Positions 12,460-25,072 of a stretch of DNA of 64,000 nt are shown here, one piece after another. The notes below the pieces were generated by a model. The model worked only from the letters and a program-made list of their open reading frames with translations. It was not told where the DNA came from and ran no database searches. Both the position numbers and the translations under genes were made by a program. How positions within the stretch are numbered: the stretch's first letter is position 1; the number at the start of each line of letters is the position of its first letter. Source of the DNA: Punica granatum. Lineage: Eukaryota; Streptophyta; Magnoliopsida; Myrtales; Lythraceae. The stretch is from the NCBI RefSeq assembly GCF_007655135.1, contig NC_045128.1:41739885-41803884 (forward strand), read 5' to 3'.

Positions 12460-14780
12460 TCAGAGAGCCTCGATTGTTCCTTCGCTGCGGCTCCTCCGAA
12501 TCGAAATCTTCTCCTTCAGGCTCCTCAGCCTATCTCCCAGATCCAACTGATGGTGGTTGTGGTGGTGGTTGCTAGAGGTTTTGGCCACACTGCTGGGTGG
12601 CAACTTCACATGCTTCCCCTTGGACCTGTCGGATCCCAGAACGTGACTTCTCCGGTTGTGTCCCGAGGATGTACCCACCTTGCTGGAAATTCCATGGCTG
12701 CCCTTCCTTGCAGATTTATAGTCCGACCTGATCTGGTGGGACCCCATCCCCAATCTGACTGATCGATCTGCACCATCCTTTGTAGTCCCGACCTTTATCA
12801 ACTGCCTGTTGTAGTAAGTGAGCTGAGGGAGAAGCCCTTGGAGTTGCTTCTTAAGCTGCTCATCCCCAACGTTCTTCTGTGCGGGGTTTCCTTCCAAGCT
12901 AATTGCTTGTAGGGAGTTGTAGTTTGCTGCAAGCTGCCCAAGACATTTAGCTGTGGAGATCTTGTTGAACCGGAGATCGAGAATGTTCAGCTTCAGAAGC
13001 CTGTGCAGTCCTTCAACCTCGCCGATCTTATTCCCCGCCAAGTAGAGCTCTTTCAGAGAGCAGCATGAGGCTAAGCCTAATTTGAGTTAAACAAAAAAAA
13101 ATGCTCGTCACTAGAATGACACACAAAAGAAAAAAAACATTGCCCAAAACCAACTGCATTATGCTTGAGTATTGTAAATACCATGTCCGATTCTGAGTAT
13201 ACGGTTGTAGCTCAAGTCCAGGACACGGAGTCGGGTCAGTTCCCGCAAACCTTCAATTGCAGATATATGATTCTTCGACAGGTTTAGCACGTGAAGTCCT
13301 CTAGGAAGAGCTCCAGCAGTTATCCTCCCTAGCAAGCAAGAGAGTAGATGGAGAGATTATTAACCCGAAAAGAGAAAACAAACTGTTTGGTTCCTATAGC
13401 ATGACAGCAGAAAAGGTAACACACCTATAGCATTTCCTGAAAGATTAAGAACCTTCAAGCTCACAAATGCACTGAGAAATGGTATAACGAACAACCCATG
13501 GTTCGACAACTGAGCCGCAGTGGCTGCTGGATTCAGAGAAGAGATATATCTCTTTGCAGCTTCCATGCCAGGGATGGCCTTCAAAACGACTGAATCGTTT
13601 GGAGCAGTCACTTCTCTCTTCTTCTTATCATCAGGTTGTAATATCTCACCTGTCTCTTCAATAGGGAAGCAAGGCTGAAGATCGATAACCCACTCCTCTG
13701 TTCGCTTGATCTTGAAGTCAGTACCGGGGGGTTCATCCCATTGATGATGAGCTGAGGATGATCCATATTCAATGGATTTTTCAGGTTCCTCAATGGGCAC
13801 AATCCATTCTCTAGCTGGGCTGTCATAATTGAATGTGTCATCACAATGTTCAACTGGGTTCTCAAATCTAACATTATGAGACTCACTTGTGTGGTAATCT
13901 CTTCCCCATTCATGGACTAGTCGCATTTTCACCTCGTGAAGTGATGCCTCACTTCTTTTTGTGTTCAGGACATGTAGATCATCAGAAGACCTCGACTTAG
14001 CTTCTAACTGGACACATTTCTCCGAAGGGGATAATGAGGTCCCAATGTTGGGCAACGATCGGGACCGTACAATTGAAAGTGGAGTCTGAGGCGTACGTTC
14101 ACCAGAATTTACTATACGGTCTCCAGAAGGCCGAGCATCTGAAATTTCCAGGCCTGCCCCTCTTTCAGAATTATGAGGATCTCCAATCGAGAAAATGGAC
14201 TCATTGTTCACGAAAGAAAACTCTTTTGAAGTGTCCAAGGGAGCTGGCTTCTCATAATTCGTGGGGCTTAAGCTTGCTTCATTGCTTCCATCTGGTAAGA
14301 CTGACCTGCTATGATCAAAAGAATATCCTCGATCAGTCTCATGACTCTCATCCTCGGTGTCTTCATCAGCCAAACTTCTTCCCTTCAGGTGGAGCCCACC
14401 CTCTGATTTACTCTTTTTGAGATATCCAGTTTGATGAACTCCAGCATCCTCACTCTCCAAGCTCAATTTTCCATTCATATGATCAGATTTCCAGCCTCGT
14501 TCAAGGGATAAGGAATCAGCAACCTTATTGCAACTGCCATTGACATCACTTAAAGGGGTCTCGTGTGGCTGAATTTGGGAGGAATGCTGAAGTATATTCA
14601 TTGGTTCTGCAAAAGATTGACCTGTTTTCTGCTGAAGAAATGGATACACGAAGTAAGGAGAAAGAAAAGAAAAAAATTGCATCAATGCTATTGTCTTCAA
14701 TCAAACAAGAGTGAAAGGGTTGAACTTACTTTTGGCTTATGGTTGTGGATGTGAGTGATGAAGCACGAAAACCGAACCAT
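12460..14780 (-). CDS. leucine-rich-repeat protein, 'outer arm dynein light chain 1' class
   Basis: Complement of 14730-14780, 13425-14628, 13182-13328 and 12460-13076; phases agree at every junction (2019 nt, 672 residues). Exon 1 encodes the 17-residue start MVRFSCFITHIHNHKPK, a conserved opening of this plant family. Exon 2 is a long low-complexity Ser/Glu-rich region. LRRs of the SDS22/dynein LC1 type begin at its end (SLKVLNLSGNAIG) and continue through LHVLNLSKNHISAIEG, LRVLDLSYNRILRIG, LKELYLAGNKIGEVEG and LNILDLRFNKIS, then an LRR cap (LEGNPAQKN). The tail is basic and His-rich, ending SEGTIEAL. The family name comes from similarity to algal dynein light chain; angiosperms lack axonemes, so the function is probably as a microtubule- or signalling-related scaffold and is not established. 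Closest recalled homologue: At4g03260. It is divergent from the USP gene and lies head-to-head with frataxin at a distance. Confidence 0.9.
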
Positions 14781-15661
14781 TCTGTTACTACTGATGAGAA
14801 CTACATCCACATGCAATTCTCACGCTTCTACTAAGAGAAAACCTACTGATAACGAATTATTCTACTCATGAATCACCCAGAAATTGGGAGAAAAAGAGAT
14901 CCTCTATTAAGTGTAGACAAACAATCCTCAACGCCAAGTTCCAAATTGGCCAAAGATAACTTTAGCCATAATCAAGAGACAGACCCTCTGATACACGGCA
15001 CAATCTCCAAGCATACGATGATCTCGATCTTCTCAGAACGCAAAGAGAAATCTCCCCATCATTGTTGCCCCACACCCTTAAGAAGGTGGGAGGAGACTTA
15101 AATCTTCCAGTAGCGGCCAGAGTGAAAAGGATGTCTATCAGCTATAAAAGCCGAATCTGGAACATGGAAAGGAAACCCTGGCCTGTCAAGATGGAAGAGC
15201 AAAAGGTGTTATTTCACCTTACGCCATAAAATGGTAAGGCTGCAAATTTTGCAAAAAGATGAGATTGGTGGAGCTCAACGTTATTTTCAAGCAAGATGGA
15301 CAATCAGAATCCACAAAATATGAAACATCGCGGACTTGTTATCTATTCTTTAACCAACAAAAACATGTTGAAAAACTCCATTGCATAGACCATCAAAATC
15401 CTCCTCCAATTCGTGGGGGGCAGGGAAAATAAGTCGAACGAATTCTAGAATACCATGATATTCAGCAGGCAACCCAACAAGGAACCAACCTGATTGCGCA
15501 ATCCCAATCATCCCTCCTTTTTTAATGCAATGAGATCTAACTCTTCTCCTTTCAGTTGGCTCAACCAACATAAGAGAGCAGAATACGAATTCACTCATAG
15601 ACATATGCGAAAATCGATCACAAGCCTATCACTAAGCATTGCTATCACACACAAAAAAAAA

Positions 15662-15696
<35 letters not shown>

Positions 15697-16620
15697 CAGG
15701 AAGAGGCCATTGTTATCGGAATGAGCGCCCATCTGATATGAAATGAATACATAGGAGGCAAGGCAACCCAGTTTTAGAATTGCGAGTAACGTTACAGAAC
15801 CGAAGAGACAGAACAGAACAGAACAAACAAATCACAAAACCAAACGAGCTAAAAACTGTTTGCACCCGATCCAAAACAACCCAAAATAAAAATAAAAATC
15901 AGACCTTTCGTTAAAGAGAGGTAAGCACGGTGAAGAGAAGATCTGACTATACCTTTCTTTAGCCAGTCTGGAACAGAAACCGTTCCAAAGAGTCGCCCAC
16001 TTCTCTGTTTATTATTTATTCAGCTATGGCTACCTCCCCACAACAAACGCAGAACGAACTTGGTTAAAATAGACGGCACAGAGCAAACCCTAATCTGGGG
16101 GTGCTCTAGATTTATCCGGGCCCCGTGATTTTTCTTTTCTTTTCTTTTTTTATATGATGTATATGTATATATGTGTATATAATAAAAATAAAAATAAAAA
16201 GAAGCGAAAAATATGAAATTTCAATTTGGGGTGCAGAATAAATCGAAGAGAAGAGGAAAGAAACGTCTTCTTCTTCCTTGCGTTGTTGCCTTATCAGGAA
16301 ACCTATAGAGAGAGGACGGGAAAGGCGATATATATATCACAACAAAGAAAGAGCTTAAAAGAGGGAAGGGCGAAATGCGAATTGATTGGAGACCACAAAA
16401 AGGAAGGCGGAAAAGGGCGTTTTACGGAAAGGGAGAGGAAAGAGGGGATCTTGTCGTTATGGGGAGCGGTGGAGAAGAGAAGCAGGAGATGCCGCCATAT
16501 CGGCTTCCTCTGGGCAGCAAAATCAAATCTTACGTCTCTCTCTTACTTTCTCTCTCTACTGGTAAGCAGTCAGTCGACCGCCAGCTCGACTGCGAATGAA
16601 AAAGCGCGCCGTTAAATAAA
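14781..16620 (-). other. 5' leader, leader intron and promoter region of the LRR gene
   Basis: A donor AAAG|GTATAG on the minus strand at 15953/15952 suggests a first untranslated exon upstream of it. It would splice over about 1.1 kb to an acceptor just before the ATG at 14780. The region contains the G-run at 15662-15694 and CT-rich leader-like sequence at about 16380-16560 on the minus strand. Exon ends are inferred; cDNA is needed to fix them. Confidence 0.4.
15662..15694. repeat. poly(G) run, 33 bases
   Basis: Thirty-three consecutive G on the plus strand, inside the inferred leader intron of the LRR gene (poly-C in its transcript). Preceded by a short A run. Either a real hypermutable, quadruplex-capable tract or an assembly artefact. 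Confidence 0.9.
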
Positions 16621-18224
16621 ATTAATTAATTAATTAAACCACCTTTTCTGTCGCTTTAAGTAATTCTAAAACATTGTGTTTTTTAAAAGCAAAGAACACA
16701 AGTTGATTGGTGAAGTCAAATATATTCCCAATGCAAAAAAGCCAAAAACAAAATATCGAATAAACATAAAAAGTTATGAGTTATGTTATGCATAATGTGA
16801 TGATGCGATAACAGTTGGATAAACACTTATTTTATAAGCAGAAATAGTGTTTTATGAATTCTTTCAAATAATTTGATTAATTTCTGCGATTGAATACATG
16901 CTTACAAAAGTTGCTTCTACTTTTTTATATTTTAAATATTAATTTTAATTTCAGTAATTTTAAATTATTTTCTCTACACGTTTTTAATTATTCTAAAATT
17001 AATACTTATTTTTCAATAAGAATATTTGAGCACTTTTATTTTAACAATAACGCTAAAACCCTAAAAACCAAGCTTTAGTCTTTCTGGGGGAAAAAAAAAA
17101 GTTCAATTATATCTCTAGATAGATTTGAAATGATCAATAAAAGTGAATTTCGAAACATCTGCTTTCTCCTTGAAGAGGCCAATTGCCAAAAAAGATAAAG
17201 GTCATAGTGTTTTTGCAGTCACCCCCTCTTGTTTCTCTAACTCTCTCTTTTTTTCTTTTTTCTTTTTTTCTTTTTCTAAGTAGTAGGGTGTGTAATGTGT
17301 ATGTTATTTTCAGAAAAAAAATAAGTGGATGTGTATATTATTTTCAGAAAAAGTAAGTGGAGTCGACAGATATAGGTTCTTTCTTCCACATAAAAGTTGT
17401 TCTTATTCTCTCTTTTTTTCCTTTTATCTACTTTCGTTGAGAAAACGAATAACTTTTGGATCTATGTACGAAATTGCAAAATGCATTTAAACAATATGGA
17501 ATTGAAGGAGAATAGATATTATATATATATATATCTTTTGCGTGGGAGTGAATATAACTGTCGAAATTTATATATTTATATATATATTAAAAATTATAAA
17601 GGTGACATTTGTGTTTAAAGGCAAAATGATGCCACTTCATACTGAAGTTCACCGTCTTATATTCTTCACTTGCGTTCTCTCGATATTGTATATATTATAT
17701 ATACATTTTATGGATAATAATACAATACAAACATAACAATTATACAATAAGATGAAGATGCTTCCTTCTAGTGGTTTGTGTTCCTAAATTTAATAATAAA
17801 AGAAACAGATGTGCCACGTTTTTCCCAACTTACGTACGTACATGGCATGGAAATTAAATCATTTGCCTTCTCTGCCACCCTTTATTATTTTCCTACATAT
17901 ATGATAATAATTGCACTTTAAAATGGAGTAAAGTGGTAAGTTAATGGCCTCTCAATTTAACCGTCCATATTTGGTAATAGACCCCAAAAATAAATAGGCT
18001 TACAACTAATAGCAGAGGCCCATTAATGAGTTGCTTAATCTAGCTAGACCAATGAAAAGAGATCCCAAGTTCCGATTACACCTTTGCTTTTGAAAAGCTA
18101 CGGATGTCGTCGGCCCAGGCTTTGTGCTTGTCAATTTCGAATCATTCAATATTTATCAGCCGGTTAGTGCACTCGGGCTCGAGCTCGGCTAACTTAAGGC
18201 TGAAACCTCAGCTCCTGCAGTGCA
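16621..18224. other. intergenic, no gene seen
   Basis: AT-rich with simple tracts, including (TA)n around 17520-17590 and CT-rich stretches at 17240-17280. Only short chance ORFs. Confidence 0.5.
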
Positions 18225-18843
18225 CTAAGAATAGGACCGGTAGTATTTGACACGACACGATAACACGACATGGAGTTAAGCGGATTTGAGTTAAGGCTAA
18301 ACGTGTTTCGTTTCTAAACCGGTAATACCCGTTTAAACACGATAAATAAACGTGTTTAAACGGATTCAACCCTTGTAACCCGTGTGAACCCGTTTAAACA
18401 CGGTTAGACCCGTTTATATTATGTGTTATCATGTTAATAAATTTGTTTCACATATTATATCAATTTATAGAAGGAAGTACAATAAAATAATCTAAATTTG
18501 TTTATATAAATCACTCGTTTATGGTGTTTTTATCATGTTAATCGTGTAGTAAAGTGTAATTAAAGTTAATAGCTTCATATTATGTATGTATAATATGTAC
18601 CTAAAGGTAATCATGTCATATCGTGTAGGTAAGTATACATACATATTTAGACACGTTTAGTTAAATGGGTTAGACGTGTCATATCCGTTTTAATCTGTAA
18701 TTAAACATGTCGTATTCGTGTTTGAAAATCTTGACACGTTTATTAAAGGTGTCGTGTTCGGGTTTAGAGTTTTTTGACACGAATCCGTTTAGATATGACC
18801 TATTTAAATATGATACGACACATATTGGCACTCCTCTAATAAT
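18225..18843. mobile_element. hAT-type non-autonomous element (603 bp) with target duplication
   Basis: Element 18233-18835 starts AGGACCGGTAG and ends GGCACTCCT. The ends are an imperfect inverted repeat rich in CACGACACG/GTGTCGTAT words. It is flanked by CTAAGAAT (18225-18232) and CTAATAAT (18836-18843), an 8-bp duplication with one mismatch, the hAT size. The interior repeats 'cccgtttaaacacg' motifs and has no transposase. It sits about 260 bp upstream of the frataxin start codon. Confidence 0.7.
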
Positions 18844-18877
18844 AGCTCGCGACTCACTTATTTGGTTACACCTCTGG

Positions 18878-18976
18878 CTGGGCTCAAACGTTTGTTATTA
18901 TATTGGGTTGGCCCAAAAGTAACAATGAGCCCTCCAAGCCCAATCCCCTGTCAGCCTGCCCAATAAAAAGCCCATA
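18878..18976 (+). promoter_or_regulatory. cluster of TGGGCY/GGCCCA (site II) elements upstream of frataxin
   Basis: Within 100 bp there are CTGGGCT, TTGGGTTGGCCCAA, AGCCCAAT, GCCCAATAA and AGCCCATAAA. Clusters of this element (bound by TCP factors) are typical of plant promoters for mitochondrial and growth-related proteins (family knowledge). Position, 120-220 bp before the frataxin ATG, fits a promoter role. Confidence 0.5.
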
Positions 18977-19096
18977 AAGCGGTTGGTCGGCACGGCAACT
19001 CCCGGAAACAGACTTCCCCTACGGAACCGAAGTAAAAATAACAGCTTCCCCTTTTATTCTTCGATTCATCTTCAGCTGCTGAAGAAGAGCAGAGCT

Positions 19097-19440
19097 ATGG
19101 CGTCAAAGCTGCATCTCCGGAGATGGGTCTCGAGAGTTCTTCAAAGGCCTCCGATTCCTTCGACTGCTCCGCTCTCGCCTAGAGTCTTATCACGAGGTCC
19201 CAGACTACTAGTATTTCTCCATGAAAGCTTTCTCGATTCTCCCTCTCCGACGAATCCTAGGAGCTTCTGCTCTAGCCCGTTGAACCTCGATGATGCTCAA
19301 GTCCCAACTGCAATTGACTATTGGTACTTAGTCTTTTCCCCCTTTGACTGTACTTCGGATGATTTAATGAACCGTGTGCCCTGTTGTGTTGATCGGTTTT
19401 GCTGATGCTAGTATTGATGGAGAGAACAAAACCCCCCTCG

Positions 19441-19477
<37 letters not shown>

Positions 19478-21411
19478 AAAAAAATAAAGAGCATTCTTTT
19501 CGGGATCCATTGTGCTGTTATATCTATCTGGGTTTGTTTGTATGTATATATGTGGACAGGAAATGGAGGAATAATTTGCATCTCAAAAAAAAAAAATAAA
19601 AAAATAAGGTGAAAGATATGAATGGACAGAGGTGGTTGTGCCTATGAGTTAATGTGAATACAGTTCTATGTTGCAGGAGGACCAATTTCATAAGCTAGCA
19701 GATTCCACGATCCACACCCTGCAAGAAAAATTCGAGGTAATACTTGCTATGCATTGCAGTTAATCTATGATTGGTATGAATAAACGGGAAGATTTTGGAA
19801 TGAAGCGCCTTCCTACGGGACAATTCACTTCCATTTCCTTTGGATTTATTTGTTAAAAATGTGCACGTATTTTTTCTTCTGGCATAGCATTCTGTTGTCT
19901 CATAACTCTTGTTAGCAACGGGTATCTGAGATTGTGTGTAGTAGATACCAAAAGAAAGATGTGTTTTCAACTTTCCATTATATTATGGATAGACATTTTA
20001 GAGAAAAGGAAAAGGCAGCGAGGCAAGGCTAGTCAATGGGGTCAGTTATTTGATTAGTTTTAATCAGTGATTGGTCTACCGAATGCTTTCGAATCAATCC
20101 AGGAACAATTTTACCTTTAAATAGATCAGTTTCTGCATCATGTCGGATTGTGACACGAAGGACTTGCTTACACTTTTATTTGTCTTTTCTTGTATTTTGC
20201 AGGAATACGGGGACAATGTTGATATTGATGGTTTTGACGTGGATTATGGGGTGAGGAAGTATATATGATCCCCATATCCTTGAAGTTAATGTTCTTGCTG
20301 ATTTCTGATAAGTTCCTTTTTCATTGTCAGAATGATGTTTTGACGCTCAAACTTGGGGATTTAGGCACGTATGTCCTGAACAAGCAGACACCAAACAGGC
20401 AGATTTGGCTATCCTCCCCTGTAAGGTATGAATTGGATAGCTCTTCTTGGTTAAGACTTTTGACCTGGGGAGATCATGCTTAATAATGTGTGCAGTTGGT
20501 AGTATGAAAAAAACTCTTTCAGTGATTGCTTGGAGCTCACCAATTGTGAAAGTAAAAGGAGTCTTTGAGGAGCAGTCAAATTATGAGTTGTATCGTACAA
20601 CATAGGAACTCCATTTCTATATTTTTTTCTTAAATGAAATTTAAGATCCCTTTTCATTCTTTCTTCTGAATGATATAGGTAATTGTAATGTAGAGTTAGT
20701 CCTATCCGCATTACTTGAAGGCCGCCTTGTTCCTTTCTGATTATTGAGGCTCTGGGGTGACATACCTCTCCCTCACTTTTCTTCTCACCATTTGATCATG
20801 TCTCGTGGAATGTTAATATGTATAAATGATGTAAACATAAATAGGATCAAAACCTCTCAAGGTGCTGTCCAGCGGCAACCTTGCCATGAAAAGTTTTGCA
20901 GCTTCTAGATTCATAAGTAGAATATCTTGCTCCTTTTTTAAAAAAAAAAAAAAAAATCTGTTTGCACACAAGTAGAATGCTTAAACTAATCTCAAATGTG
21001 GTTACCCCATTATACCGAGAGTTCTTTAGATTTGGGGAACCTTGGACATGCTTTCCTCTTACTGTGTATCGGAGCTGCTCTCAGTCGAGATGCATTATTT
21101 GATGAAGTTGACTATTTAACTGCATGGGCTACTTGTCAAAATCTGCTCATCATCCTGGATGCAGTGCTTTCCATCATTTTTTTTCTTTTTTAATGTTTCT
21201 CAGCTGTATGTGTATTTTACGTTACCTTAAAAATTTATTGACTTCCTATATGAATTCTGAAATGCCTGGTTTTTGTTGCAGTGGTCCGTCAAGATTTGAT
21301 TGGGACCAGAGCTCCAAAACATGGGTTTACAGGAGAACCAAAGCCAATCTTTTCGGACTTTTAGAGGCTGAGTTAGAAAAACTTTGCGGTCACCCCATCG
21401 ATCTCTCGTGA
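19097..21411 (+). CDS. FH: frataxin, mitochondrial iron-sulfur cluster assembly factor
   Basis: Join 19097-19323, 19664-19736, 20203-20250, 20331-20425 and 21282-21411; all phases agree (573 nt, 190 residues; Arabidopsis FH is of similar length). The first ~70 residues form an Arg/Ser-rich mitochondrial presequence without acidic blocks. The frataxin fold follows: an acidic helix ([19 protein letters not shown]), the [16 protein letters not shown] acidic ridge that binds iron and the ISC scaffold, then the beta-sheet motifs [20 protein letters not shown] and SGPSRFDW. It ends CGHPIDLS. Frataxin promotes sulfide transfer by the NFS1-ISU complex in the matrix. Intron 1 acceptor is placed at TACAG/19664, not at the later GCAG, because this restores the conserved 'DY.S.LQE' join. 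Intron 1 contains a 35-base poly(C) run. Recalled orthologue: At4g03240. Confidence 0.95.
19441..19475. repeat. poly(C) run, 35 bases, in frataxin intron 1
   Basis: Thirty-five consecutive C just after a shorter CCCCCCTCG stretch, about 120 bp downstream of the exon 1 donor and 190 bp upstream of the exon 2 acceptor. It can form an i-motif, or a G-quadruplex on the other strand, and is prone to length change or assembly error. Confidence 0.9.
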
Positions 21412-22856
21412 AAGCTCTTCGTCGTCCCTGCCTGTTAACCATGTTTCCTAGCAGCTCTGGCGCTATGCTGTATCTTGCAGATCTTTTTAATATTTTCTGC
21501 TACAGACTCCTCTCAGTTTTCTTGAGGGTGAGTTCATTAGTCATTCTCCGAGTTATTAATGAGAAGTGTCAGAATGTAGTGTTGAGGATCAGCTGGGCAG
21601 GGTAATTAGGGATCATTAGGTGATGTCCTTAATGTTGGTTTGAAGTAGCCTCAATATTTGGCGGTCCACTGATGTCCTTCTTCCAAATAAATGTAGCAAA
21701 TGGTTAAACATAGAAGTTTGCATTTTAAATGTGAATTTCTGCAAGTGAATGGTCTTTAGCATGAGGGGCGTCATCATCGACTGTGATATGATAATTTTGG
21801 ACTTACAACTGGCAGATCTAATAACTGATACCGATGGTGATTCTTGATTCCAGACAGCCCGCATGGGGGAAAGATTATCTTACTGGAAGATCACATGATT
21901 GGGAACGGGGGGCCTGTTGGGTTCGAGCTCAGGACTCGTATAGCTCGTTAGGAAACTTCGAGATAAAGAATGAAACCGCACTTGACAAAGACGGCAGTTG
22001 AGCTACACAGGGATGTGGCGTTCGGAACCTTCCCAGGTGATCGGTATCTCGACATGATAATTAACTCGTCACGTATCCCTAAAAGTTTTGTAGTAACCCG
22101 AGATTGATGCATATCATAAGATCCTCCCGCCTGGCCCATGGCGATCAGGCTGAAGCTAACCATCGTGCATTCACATTTTATGTGGAGTTCTAGCAAAACA
22201 TAAACAAGAACCCGACCTTGTCATCATCAAAAACCAAAAAACAAAACCAAAGGAGATATAAGAGGGAGAGCCTTTATCATCTTCCCAGTAAGAGCATGTG
22301 TGAATGAATGGCCATGATTGAGAGACATGGAAAGGTGGCGTATTGTTAGGAGGACATGGAAATGACATCATCATCATCGTCTTCGTCTTCATTGGTCTCG
22401 TCCTGGAAGTATACGGCGGAAGTGTGATTTATTTAAAAGCTAAAAAAGAAGATAACAGACGATCTACGTACTAAATATATGTTGGTGTCGTTGTCACATA
22501 AACTAGCAGAATCCTATGATCTAATACATGATTGCCCTGCTGATCTGATCTGATACGATCTATCTATATATCTATCTATCTATCTAATATACATATATAT
22601 ACATATACAAATATATTTCGGCTGTGCTTGAAAATTTTCAGACCATCGCCACCACCACAACTCCTCGAGTATTCTCCACCACAAGAAGAACTCATCCTAC
22701 TTGAACCCTTTCTTTGCTCTCAAGTTATTCCTCGGATAAATTATAATCATAATCATTTGGACATGGATAGACACAGATGCTGTAAACAATATCATTTGCA
22801 GTTAATATAATTTAAGTATCATTTATCGTTGAAAATTCACGTGCCATCCATGTAAT

Positions 22857-22895
<39 letters not shown>

Positions 22896-25072
22896 GTATC
22901 TCCAAAAGATTTAGTCTGATTTCGTTTTGGTCTAGGACCATATAGATAATTTGCGTGTTTCCTGGTCGTTAATTTCCTTCGATAAAATAATGGCAAGTAG
23001 CAGGTTGTCTATTGACAATAGGCTCAATTCAGAAGAGAAATCATCCACAAAATATGGAATGAATAAACATTGCGATAATCATACGATCCATGTGGGGCAG
23101 GAGAACCCTTCGTTCAACTTGAACCACAATTTTCTTCCAATGGTTCCGCAAAAGCTTCCTCCTTTACTGATTTTATAATAATTATTATTATACAATTGCT
23201 GATTAAAAGGGGTTAAACATGATAAAGAATTGTTTCAATAAAGCTTCAAAATTCCTGGACCATAAAATCCTTCCCTCCCACTTGATGTGATGGCCGGCAA
23301 TGAACTGGCCAATAGTCTAATTATTCAATTTTAAATTTGAGTGATTACAAAGGGAGGAGGACTGTGATCAATGTTCACATTTGGGCAGAGAGGGAGTCAT
23401 TAAAAAACGGAAGATATTTTGCTAAATATTGATGTAAAAGAAATTCCGAAATATCTACCCACAGCTGACGAATAGAAACAATTTCCATGGACCCGTGTAA
23501 TCGACTTGAGAGAACTAACACGAGGGAAGCGATCAACATCATCTACTAAGGTCCACCAAGAGGAATCATGATCGCCATGGATCCAGAAAAAGATAAAGAG
23601 AAAAAGATGTCCTTGCTTCGATCAATTCTTCCTTCTTATATAAGATGTCGATAACGTTCAATGAAACCTTCAACAGACCCCATCTCCTCCGTGTTTAAGC
23701 GGCTCTCTTTCGAAGGGCTTGCAACCCTCTACACCTCTAACCGGTATGGGCGACCCATCGAGAGCTAATCATCGATGCCTACGACAACGTCTCTGTCTCT
23801 CCCGACACGAAACTGCACAGGCGACTGACTACGACAGATGACATTCTCAATGACAAGGGAGAATCCTAGCCTTGGATAAACATGTTCATTACAGCGAGGA
23901 TAAACTTGGATGGACTACTCCACACACTTCCACCAAATACTAATTCAACGCGTCCAAATGACTATGACTAGGCCGTTTGTCTTACTGATCGCACAAAAAA
24001 GGTCGAGAGAGAGCACCCACCCCATGGCTAGAATCCAACCTCTGAGGAGCTGGCTATTGGATACACCAAAACAATCATAGCCTCTTAATGCCTTCCACCA
24101 ATGTACTCCCAAAGAAATTAAAGGGGCCTTTCAACATCATGGAATTGCTAGGAAGGAACTCTAAAAAACGTGTGGCTCGACAGAACAAGCACCCCATGCC
24201 CTGCCCCCCGTCAACGGAAGACGCATACCAAGCCACACGACAAACTCTTCCTTCTTGGCAATAGAAAATTTCACCGTTGAAAATACTATTATTCCAGATC
24301 GTTGGACGGGGAGAGAGCTCTCTATATAAGAAGGCCTGAATTCAACAGTCCCAAGGTCTCTTGGAAGGATGGTCTCCATTTCCGGTTAGGGTACAGACTC
24401 TATTTTTTTTTTTTATTTTTTTTTAATAATAGGGAGGCTATTGGGATGATGATAAAACTGCCACACACACACATTTTGACATTACAAATGACAGAAGAAT
24501 ATAAAACTTATGGTCCAAATTGGGTCAACTATCAACGCCTCTCCTCTGACCTTTTCTTTTAATAAAGATTCATCTCCTCGGGACAAAGTAGCCCGGCCCT
24601 CAACCCCGCCAACCAAATCCATGGCTACGGACAGCTTGACCTAACTGGGACGACAATCCTCCGGACAAGTGGAATGACATGAACCGTAACCCGCTCCAGC
24701 AGTCGCATTCCATATCGAAAACGACCCACAAGAATTTTCCGGCTATAATTCCATCAAAACCGTGAAAAGGGCTGTTTTCCGGAAGGGGAAAAAAAAACAA
24801 AAAAATTTCTTTCCCAGAAAACAGAACGATTTCATCTTCCGATCACGCCTCGCGCATTCATAACTCGTGCCGAACGAGCAAAAGAGCATAAATGGGATAC
24901 CGGAGCGGTGATGTTCTGCCTCAATCAACCTTTGATATAGCACTAAGCTGCTGACTGCTACCAATATGAATCTGAATTACATTCTTCTCGCACACTTTCT
25001 GCGAATAACAGAGCTGCTGCCTAACGAGTTAACATTAATATAAAGATCAAATCGGGCCGTGCTTAAAACCTG
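21412..25072. other. frataxin 3' UTR and intergenic region
   Basis: The first few hundred bases are probably frataxin 3' UTR. No further gene was recognised. It holds an (ATCT)n/(AT)n microsatellite at about 22557-22615, a 36-base C run at 22858-22893, and AC repeats near 24462. The stretch 23600-24560 is less AT-rich and has short open frames on both strands but no recognisable domain. The last few hundred bases, reading on the minus strand, are the likely 3' UTR of the B-box gene. Confidence 0.45.
22858..22893. repeat. poly(C) run, 36 bases
   Basis: Thirty-six consecutive C followed by GGG, in intergenic DNA. It is the third such tract in this part of the window. Confidence 0.9.

Noticed and set aside
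23600..24560. Less AT-rich stretch with short ORFs on both strands
   Set aside because: No coherent frame, splice pattern or domain could be assembled.
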